5,724 nucleotides of DNA from Chloroflexi bacterium RBG_16_70_13 (lineage in GTDB: Bacteria; Chloroflexota; Limnocylindria; Limnocylindrales; CSP1-4): positions 12,967-18,690 of the forward strand of contig MGOD01000140.1 of NCBI GenBank assembly GCA_001795245.1. Reading direction: 5' to 3'. The notes beneath the pieces are model-generated. The model saw only the letters and a program-made list of their open reading frames with translations, was not told where the DNA came from and did no database searches. The position numbers were made by a program, and so were the translations under genes. This document shows, piece by piece, positions 1-4,914 of this stretch (position 1 is its first letter; every line of letters starts with the position of its first letter).

Positions 1-2
1 CG

Positions 3-485
3 CTCGCCCACCTCCTGGAGCTCCGACCGGTGACGACCGCGACCGTGATCGCCGCTGGAGCGCAGCTCGACCTGGCGCGGGCCACCTTCGGCAGCCGGGT
101 CAGATTCATCGATCCCGTTCCCCATGAGGCCGTTCCGGCCGTTATCGGGCGGCATCGCGCTGTGATCGGGCAGTTCAGGCTCGGCAGCCTCGGCCAGCTC
201 GAGCTCGAGTCGATGGCGATGGGCGTGCCGGTCGTGACGAACGTGCGCCATGTCGCGCCGGGCAGCGAGCCGCCACCAGTCGTCCAGGGAGCGACGGCGA
301 CCGCCGCCGCGGTCGCGCTCGCCGCGTTGCTCGAAGACGACGCCGGCCGGATCCGGCTCGGCGCCCTCGGCCGGGCGTGGGTCGCCCGGCACCATGCCGT
401 CGCCGCCGTCGTCGACCGGCTGGCCGGACTCTACGAACACGCGCTGGCGCCATCGGCGGCCCACGGGCGGGAGCAGTCGACCTGA
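3..485 (+). CDS. Glycosyltransferase, GT-B fold (GT4-like), C-terminal part; 5' end outside window
   Basis: The reading frame is open from the first complete codon of the window to a TGA stop, giving 160 residues, so the N-terminal acceptor-binding half lies upstream. What is visible matches the donor-binding half of GT-B glycosyltransferases. A strand, V-R-F-I-D-P-V-P-H, is followed by a helix, then the hydrophobic segment around A-V-I-G-Q-F, then G-S-L-G-Q-L-E-L-E-S-M-A-M-G-V-P-V-V-T. That last stretch is the usual 'E-(A/S)-M-A-x-G-x-P-V-V' nucleotide-sugar site. The first glutamate of the classical E-x7-E pair is a serine here, as in subfamilies with a 'G-x-x-G' version. The C-terminus ends in the usual helices (R-I-R-L-G-A-L-G-R-A-W-V, then D-R-L-A-G-L-Y-E-H). 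Predicted role: transfer of a sugar from a nucleotide-sugar donor onto a lipid- or glycan-linked acceptor at the cytoplasmic face. Donor and acceptor cannot be told. It is followed closely by an LCP gene, which supports a surface-polysaccharide role. The fold call is good; the exact family is less sure. Confidence 0.8.
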   Translation, partial: LAHLLELRPVTTATVIAAGAQLDLARATFGSRVRFIDPVPHEAVPAVIGRHRAVIGQFRLGSLGQLELESMAMGVPVVTNVRHVAPGSEPPPVVQGATATAAAVALAALLEDDAGRIRLGALGRAWVARHHAVAAVVDRLAGLYEHALAPSAAHGREQST

Positions 486-532
486 AACAGGACGAAAGTC
501 ATGTTGCGGTGACGCACCGCCCACGTCACCGT

Positions 533-1534
533 ATGAGGGTGTCATTGCCCGCCCGCCGGCTCCTCGTCACCACGCTGATCGCCATCAACACCGGGCTCGC
601 CGGATGCAGCCCATCCACTCCCTCGGAGGCCAGCCCACCACTCTCCGCGTCCGGCACGAACGTTCCCGCCACTCCGGCGGCGACGCCTTCGGCCACGCCG
701 AAGGCGTCGCCCACGATCGCGCCCTCGCCGACCGCCCCGGACCTCACGACCCGGCCGTTCACCGTCCTCGTCCTTGGCCTGGACGCCGACGGCCGGGCCG
801 ACGCCATCAGCGTCTGGGGCATCGATCCCGTGACCAGGACGGTCGCAATCGCCTCAATCCCGCGCGACACGATCGACGTCCCGCTCCCGGACGGCGGCAC
901 CTTCCACGACAAGATCAACGCGTTCTATAACGTCGCCCGGGGAGACCCCGGTCGATACCCGGACGGGCCGGGCCGGGCGATGGCCTCGCTCGTCGGAGGC
1001 ATGCTCGGGATTCGCGTCGACTACGTCGCCGCGACCACCTTCGGTGGTTTCACCCGGCTCGTCGACGCGATGGGCGGCGTCGGGATCAACCTCCCGTCGG
1101 CGATCGTCGATCCGCACTACCAAATCACCCAAACCCAGATCGGGATCCGGTTCCCCGCCGGCGAGCAGGTCCTCAGCGGCCAGCGCGCCCTCATCTACGT
1201 CCGGACCCGCTACGCCGACAACGACTTCGAGCGCCAGCGCAGGCAGCAGGCCTTCCTCATCGCCGCCGGCCGCGAGCTCGCAGCCGACCCGTCGCTGCTG
1301 ACGGCCCTCCTCGAGGCCCGGCGGAACCTCGAGACCGACTTCCCGCTCGACCAGGTGGCGCCGCTGCTGGCGTCGGTCGGTTCGCTCGACGCGTGGACCT
1401 TCAAGGGCGCCGTCCTGGGCCCGTCGAAGTACGAGTCGGCGGGATCGTGCACCTGTGGCTACGCGCTCGTCCCCAAGCTCGACGAGATGCGGAAGCTGGC
1501 CCGCGCCTTCTTCGCGTGGGCGGTCCTGCCCTGA
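533..1534 (+). CDS. LCP (LytR-CpsA-Psr) family glycopolymer transferase, predicted lipoprotein
   Basis: A 333-residue protein counted from ATG 533. It begins with a lipoprotein signal peptide: Arg2, Arg8 and Arg9, a hydrophobic core, then lipobox L-A-G-C with Cys25. A Thr/Pro/Ala/Ser-rich linker follows at about 26-74. The LCP domain covers about 75-250. Hallmarks are F-T-V-L-V-L-G-L-D at 76-84, R-A-D-A-I-S-V at 88-94, S-I-P-R-D at 108-112 (family catalytic Arg/Asp), D-K-I-N-A at 126-130, the V-D-A-M-G-G-V block at 177-183, and R-T-R-Y-A-D-N-D-F at 224-232 with R-Q-R-R-Q-Q at 234-239. In this family the enzyme moves glycopolymers from undecaprenyl-pyrophosphate onto peptidoglycan outside the membrane. 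Most relatives have an N-terminal transmembrane helix rather than a lipid anchor. The C-terminal tail carries a C-x-C pair (Cys306, Cys308). Start choice: ATG 533 gives an ideal signal peptide. In-frame GTG 509 has a weak GAAAG 10 bases upstream and would add eight residues. The gene is 47 bp after the glycosyltransferase, probably in one operon. Confidence 0.92.
   Translation: MRVSLPARRLLVTTLIAINTGLAGCSPSTPSEASPPLSASGTNVPATPAATPSATPKASPTIAPSPTAPDLTTRPFTVLVLGLDADGRADAISVWGIDPVTRTVAIASIPRDTIDVPLPDGGTFHDKINAFYNVARGDPGRYPDGPGRAMASLVGGMLGIRVDYVAATTFGGFTRLVDAMGGVGINLPSAIVDPHYQITQTQIGIRFPAGEQVLSGQRALIYVRTRYADNDFERQRRQQAFLIAAGRELAADPSLLTALLEARRNLETDFPLDQVAPLLASVGSLDAWTFKGAVLGPSKYESAGSCTCGYALVPKLDEMRKLARAFFAWAVLP
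679..711 (+). repeat. Perfect 15 bp inverted repeat with 3-base loop inside the LCP linker
   Basis: Positions 679-693 pair without mismatch with 697-711 around the loop CAC at 694-696. The left arm is GGCGACGCCTTCGGC. It lies in the coding sequence for A-T-P-S-A-T-P-K-A-S-P (residues 50-60), the low-complexity spacer between the lipid anchor and the LCP domain. No T-run follows, so it is not a standard intrinsic terminator. It could form a strong hairpin in the mRNA, or be a by-product of repeated Thr/Pro/Ala/Ser codons. Confidence 0.85.
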
Positions 1535-1551
1535 GACCGGCGTCGCCCACG

Positions 1552-1909
1552 CGGCGTTCGAGTGGCGGAGGTCAGCTGAAGGTCGTCCCTGGACCCAGCC
1601 GGCGCAGGTGCCGCCCGAGCCGTTGATCGAGCAGACCCGGTCGTAGTAGGTCGTGTTGGCGCTGAGCCCATTGATGAGCCGGCTCGTGCCGTTCTGGGCC
1701 ACCGTGACCAGGAAGACCCACGCCGAGCCGCTCCAGCGATCGACCTGGTAGGACGTCTCACCTTCGATGTCGGTCCAGGTCAGGAGGATCGACGAGGACG
1801 ACTGGGCTGTGGCGGCGACGCTCGCCGGCGCCGGCGGTTTCTGAACGGCGGGCGAGGGCAGGATGAGCTAACCGGCGCCATACGTGTTGTCAGCGGACGG
1901 GACCCCTGG
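1552..1909 (-). pseudogene. Decayed fragment: subtilase-like C-terminal motif plus fibronectin type III domain
   Basis: Read on the minus strand in one frame, the DNA gives P-G-V-P-S-A-D-N-T-Y-G-A-G, then a TAG stop (1870-1868), then L-I-L-P-S-P-A-V-Q. A fibronectin type III domain follows from about 1837 to 1586. Its hallmarks are P-A-P-A-S-V-A-A-T-A, S-S-I-L-L-T-W-T-D, S-Y-Q-V-D-R-W, a V-T-V-A-Q-N-G-T turn, and L-S-A-N-T-T-Y-Y-D-R-V with the 'L-x-x-x-T-x-Y' signature. The D-N-T-Y-G-A-G motif resembles the end of S8 (subtilisin-like) peptidase domains, which are often followed by FN3 modules. The expected last strand seems to continue in another frame (L-T-S-A-T-R-T-P, about 1575-1552), implying a frameshift near 1590. 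There is no start codon and no proper end; both frames run on into the antisense of the LCP gene. I read it as the remnant of a secreted protein convergent with the LCP gene. The FN3 identity is firm and the subtilase link is tentative. Confidence 0.7.
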
Positions 1910-1972
1910 GCTTCAAGGGGAGGAGCGCGGCAACGGAGTCACGCCCGGGAAGCGGGGCGAACCCGATCGAGT

Positions 1973-1992
1973 ACGTTCGGTGTGACGAACGT
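1973..1992. repeat. Short inverted repeat in the gene-relic region
   Basis: ACGTTCG (1973-1979) pairs perfectly with CGAACGT (1986-1992) around a six-base loop. It is isolated, with no T-run. Short stems like this are expected by chance in GC-rich DNA, so no function is claimed. Confidence 0.35.
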
Positions 1993-2160
1993 GGCCTACC
2001 TCGCGGTGAAGCTCGTGGTCGCGGGCGGCGGGACCCCGGCGACGTCTTGGAGAGCTGGTCAGGCACGGACGCCGATGGCTGGCTCAAGTTCTCGGGCGCG
2101 GACGAGTTCCTGGGCTTCGATTCTGCCTTCATGAACGGCTTCCGATGGTCCGACTCGGGA
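1982..2160 (+). other. Coding-like patch of unknown origin, possibly frameshifted
   Basis: From GTG 1982 one frame reads V-T-N-V-A-Y-L-A-V-K-L-V-V-A-G-G-G-T-P. Near 2037 the protein-like character shifts to another frame that reads D-V-L-E-S-W-S-G-T-D-A-D-G-W-L-K-F, then S-G-A-D-E-F-L-G-F-D, then M-N-G-F-R-W, to about 2160. The second stretch is rich in Trp, Phe, Gly and Asp and mostly uses G/C-ending codons, so it resembles a genuine protein fragment. The minus strand over the same bases is also open, reading Ser/Pro-rich sequence, so strand and frame are uncertain. There is no recognisable family, start signal or full-length frame. The patch stops being protein-like almost exactly where the minus-strand PRC-barrel relic begins. 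It could equally be non-coding DNA with chance open frames. Confidence 0.2.
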
Positions 2161-2165
2161 TTGAA

Positions 2166-2309
2166 GATCAGCACGACCAGGCCGGAGAAGGGCGAGTTGC
2201 GGTGGCCGACCGCGACGATCAGGTCGACGACCGTTCCGATCGGCTCGCCGCCGGCGTCGAGCACGGGCCGGCCGGTCGCCCGGCTCAGGTAGAGCATCTG
2301 CAACGCCAC
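2166..2309 (-). pseudogene. Truncated PRC-barrel domain fragment
   Basis: On the minus strand, GTG 2309 (or more likely ATG 2297) opens a protein whose first 48 residues look like the start of a PRC-barrel domain. The visible order is M-L-Y-L-S-R-A-T-G-R-P-V-L-D, then G-G-E-P-I-G-T-V-V-D-L-I-V-A-V-G, then S-G-L-V-V-L-I. Domains with this 'LGRPV-D-GxxIGxVxDLxV' pattern occur as stand-alone proteins and at the N-terminus of some MgtE-type magnesium transporters. After about 2166 the frame stays open to a TGA at 1892-1890, but the residues become Ser/Pro/Arg-rich with no similarity I recognise. The second half of the barrel, with its usual 'F-I-P-W' type strand, is missing. I read it as a 5' gene remnant cut off at about 2165. 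A very short divergent functional protein is less likely. No clear ribosome binding site precedes either start. Confidence 0.55.
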
Positions 2310-2660
2310 TTGCGGTCCGACCGCCGGCGGGTGGCTCGGGCCCGAGAGGGCCGCGCGTACAGGGCGAGGCAGGTCGGACCGTATGCTCGGGCGTCACTCG
2401 CGCACCCGCGAGACTGGGTCCGATCTCCACGATGGATCGATCCGCCGAAGCGAGCCGAGCGGTCCAGGCGCGGCCTCGGGCAGAAGCGCGGGCTGCGGGG
2501 AGGGGGGCGAGTCAGCGTCGACCCCGGTCAACACGGGCTCGACCCGTACTTCCGCCCACCCCACCGGGACCTTTGGCGCCTGCCCCGGCGGAGCGGCCGC
2601 TGCCACGCTCCATTCGTGCGTGCGCGTGCGTATTCGAACGTTGACGATGCCCCGCGGCGG
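2310..2660. other. Gene-free stretch before the diguanylate cyclase
   Basis: About 350 bp in which I see no supportable gene. The large + strand frame downstream stays open through here, but its translation is Arg-, Pro- and Gly-dominated with irregular third positions. Over 2166-2309 it is simply the antisense of the PRC-barrel relic. The stretch contains two GGTC-N-GACC palindromes (listed separately) and a G-rich run at 2490-2507. TTGACG at 2641-2646 resembles a -35 element, but no matching -10 box follows it. The promoter of the downstream gene probably lies here but cannot be placed. Confidence 0.5.
2312..2380. promoter_or_regulatory. Pair of GGTC-N-GACC palindromes, possible operator sites
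   Basis: GCGGTCCGACCGC at 2312-2324 is a perfect palindrome of six-base arms around one central base. GGTCGGACC at 2372-2380 repeats its nine-base core with the other central base. The centres are 58 bp apart. They lie just upstream of the minus-strand PRC-barrel relic and about 280-350 bp upstream of the cyclase gene. Dyads of this form can bind dimeric repressors, but nothing in the window identifies such a protein, and GC-rich DNA yields chance palindromes. Confidence 0.3.
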
Positions 2661-4829
2661 GTGGCCAAGCCCGCGGCCGGGCCTGCCCCGGGACAGGCCC
2701 CAGGGCGGGCGGGCGAGCGCGCGGCGAGCGCCATCGCGAACCCGCGCCTGGGTCCGCTCCACGAGGGTGACCTCGAGGCGGGATCCGAGCGCTACCGGTC
2801 CCTCCTGAAGGTCACCGAGCGGCTGTCCACGTCGTTCGACCGGGCGGACCTCCACCGGGCCGTGGTCGATGGGACCAGGAGCCTCACCGGCGCCGACATG
2901 ATCCTCCTCCGAACCCTTCGGGGCGAGACCCTCGATCTCGTCGGTTGGGCCGGCTTCGACGATGCCGCGGCGGCGGCCCTGGCGCCGCTGACGATCCACG
3001 AGCCGTGGCTGCGCGACGCGCTCGCCGCGGGACGCGCCTGGGTCTGCGACGACGTCCGGGCCCTCCCGCCGAACAGCTGGAAGGACCGCTTCGGCGGCGG
3101 TCTGCCGATGCGCGGCGACATCTTCGTCCCGCTCATGCACGGCGGCCGGCTGGTCGGGTCCCTGACGGCGGCGACCCTCGCCCCGCGCCACTGGACCGCC
3201 GAGGACGTCGAGATCATGACCGCCCTCGGTGTCCACGTCGCCCTCGCCCTTCGGAACGCGGAGCTCTTCGAGCGCCTCGAGGCCCGGGCCGCCCAGATGG
3301 GCGTGGTCCAGGCCGCGTCAGCCCGAATGAATCGGGCAAAGACGGTGGCCTCGGTCGGCCGGGCGATCGTCGAGGAGGTCGGCCGGATCGTCGACTACCA
3401 CAACGCCCGGGTCTACGTCCTCGAGGGCGTCGACGAGCTCGTGCCGATCGCCTTCGAGGGCACGGTCGGGGCCTACGAGAACGTGGACTGGAACGTCCTC
3501 CGGACCCGTGTCGGCGAGGGCTTCACCGGCTGGGTCGCCGCGAACGGGACCCCGGCCCGGATCCCAGACGCGAACGCCGACCCTCGCGGGGCCCAGATCC
3601 CGGGCACCGACGAGGTCGCCGAATCGATGCTCGTCGTCCCGATGCGCCATGACGAAACGGTGGTCGGCGTCATCACCCTGTCCAAGCTCGGGCTGGACCA
3701 GTTCGACGAGGACGATCTCCAGGTCCTGATGATCCTCGGCGACCAGGCCGCCACGGCCCTCGAATCGGCCCGCCTCCTGGGTCGGACGGCGTCCCTCGCG
3801 GAAGAGCTTCGACGCCTTCTCGAGATGAGCCAGGACCTCACCCAGACGCTCGACCCGCGCCAGGTTGGCGTGCTCATCGCCCGGCACCTGACGGCGGCCC
3901 TTGGCGTCGACGCCTGCGCGATCAGCTCGTGGACCGCCGGCGCCGACCAGATCCTCTCGCTCGGCCAATATCCTCCCAACGCGAACTGGACGACTCTGCC
4001 CTTCTACCTCCTGTCCGACTATCCCGAGACGCGCCGCGTCCTCGAAACCCAGGCAACGGTCATCATCGACACGGAGGATCCGGCCGCCGATCCGGCCGAG
4101 GTCGTCATCCTGCGCGACGAGGGATACCGCATCCTGGCGATGATCCCCCTCATCGCCAAGGGCCAGTCGGTCGGCCTCGTGGAGCTTATGGCCGCCGACG
4201 TCGTCGCCTTCGACGAGGGCAAGCTCGCCCTCGCCCGGACGATGGCCAACGAGGCCGCCATGGCCCTCGAGAACGCCCGCCTCTACGCGGCGGCCCGCTC
4301 GCTCGCCGATCGGGACCCGCTCACTGGCTTCTACAACCACCGCGCCCTCTACGAGCGGCTGGGCGAGGAGTTCGTGCGGTCCCGTCGGTCCCGCCAGCCG
4401 CTCAGCCTCCTCATGCTCGACCTCGACGACTTCAAGCTCGTCAACGACACGTTCGGCCACCAGTTCGGCGACCGCTGCCTGGTCCACCTCGCCGAGGTGG
4501 TGAGATCGACCCTTCGGGCCTCGGACGTGGCGGCCCGCTACGGCGGCGACGAGTTCGCGGTGATCCTGCCCGAGACCGACGAGCCGGCTGCCGAGGTGGT
4601 CGCCGACCGGATCACCGACGAGCTCGCCCGTAACCCCCTCGTGGCGGATGGTCGCGGGCCGGTCCCGGTGAGCGTCTCGATCGGCGTTGCGGCCCTGGCT
4701 CCGGACGTCCGAACCCCGACCGACCTGGTCGGTGCCGCCGACGCCCGGATGTACGCGGCCAAGCTCGCCGAGGACCGAATGATGGGCTTCGACCCCCCGG
4801 CCGAGGCAGCGCCAGGCGAGTCGCCGTAG
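2661..4829 (+). CDS. Diguanylate cyclase with three GAF domains (GAF-GAF-GAF-GGDEF)
   Basis: From GTG 2661 this is 722 residues, soluble, with no signal peptide or membrane helix. A Pro/Ala/Gly-rich leader (1-44) precedes three GAF domains at about 45-205, 210-375 and 385-540. Each ends in the usual helix: A-L-R-N-A-E-L-F, A-L-E-S-A-R-L-L and A-L-E-N-A-R-L-Y. The GGDEF domain starts at D-R-D-P-L-T-G-F-Y-N-H-R. It has metal Asp587 in D-L-D-D-F-K-L-V-N-D, the substrate residues N-D at 595-596, the catalytic Y-G-G-D-E-F (GGDEF at 628-632), S-V-S-I-G-V-A, and the final A-D-A-R-M-Y-A-A-K. R-A-S-D at 619-622, five residues before GGDEF, is a canonical RxxD inhibitory site. It should therefore make cyclic di-GMP from two GTP with product feedback, gated by ligands of the GAF domains, which are not predictable. 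No phosphodiesterase domain is present. The start is uncertain: in-frame GTG 2616 would give 737 residues. Neither start has a clear Shine-Dalgarno. Frames further upstream overlap gene relics and were not used. Confidence 0.93.
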   Translation: MAKPAAGPAPGQAPGRAGERAASAIANPRLGPLHEGDLEAGSERYRSLLKVTERLSTSFDRADLHRAVVDGTRSLTGADMILLRTLRGETLDLVGWAGFDDAAAAALAPLTIHEPWLRDALAAGRAWVCDDVRALPPNSWKDRFGGGLPMRGDIFVPLMHGGRLVGSLTAATLAPRHWTAEDVEIMTALGVHVALALRNAELFERLEARAAQMGVVQAASARMNRAKTVASVGRAIVEEVGRIVDYHNARVYVLEGVDELVPIAFEGTVGAYENVDWNVLRTRVGEGFTGWVAANGTPARIPDANADPRGAQIPGTDEVAESMLVVPMRHDETVVGVITLSKLGLDQFDEDDLQVLMILGDQAATALESARLLGRTASLAEELRRLLEMSQDLTQTLDPRQVGVLIARHLTAALGVDACAISSWTAGADQILSLGQYPPNANWTTLPFYLLSDYPETRRVLETQATVIIDTEDPAADPAEVVILRDEGYRILAMIPLIAKGQSVGLVELMAADVVAFDEGKLALARTMANEAAMALENARLYAAARSLADRDPLTGFYNHRALYERLGEEFVRSRRSRQPLSLLMLDLDDFKLVNDTFGHQFGDRCLVHLAEVVRSTLRASDVAARYGGDEFAVILPETDEPAAEVVADRITDELARNPLVADGRGPVPVSVSIGVAALAPDVRTPTDLVGAADARMYAAKLAEDRMMGFDPPAEAAPGESP

Positions 4830-4886
4830 TACGGAAGTACCGATCCCGCCCGGGACTCCAGTACCACCGGCCCGGCTGGACGGCGA

Positions 4887-4900
4887 CGGCCGATCGGCCG
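4887..4900. repeat. Perfect 14 bp palindrome between the two signalling genes
   Basis: CGGCCGATCGGCCG reads the same on both strands. It lies in the 85 bp between the cyclase stop and the next start, 14 bases before GTG 4915. The lack of a loop favours a dimer-binding site over a terminator, and no T-run follows. It overlaps the place where a ribosome binding site or promoter of the next gene would be, so it could be an operator. A chance GC-rich palindrome is also possible. Confidence 0.4.
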
Positions 4901-4914
4901 CATGCTTCCACCAC

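Noticed and set aside
854..1590. Continuation of the FN3 frame on the minus strand through the LCP gene
   Set aside because: It is the antisense of a well-conserved LCP domain. The residues past the FN3 module lack any protein-like pattern. Only the part downstream of the LCP stop is kept as a relic.
2490..2507. G-rich run considered as a G-quadruplex
   Set aside because: Only three separated G-tracts are present, the last being six uninterrupted Gs with no loop, so a standard four-tract quadruplex is not formed.
2145..2615. N-terminal extension of the cyclase frame to give 894 residues
   Set aside because: It is antisense of the PRC-barrel relic and low-complexity filler. No conserved domain or plausible start context lies there.
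2641..2670. TTGACG as a -35 promoter box for the cyclase gene
   Set aside because: No -10-like sequence lies 16-18 bases downstream, and the box would overlap the likely start codons.
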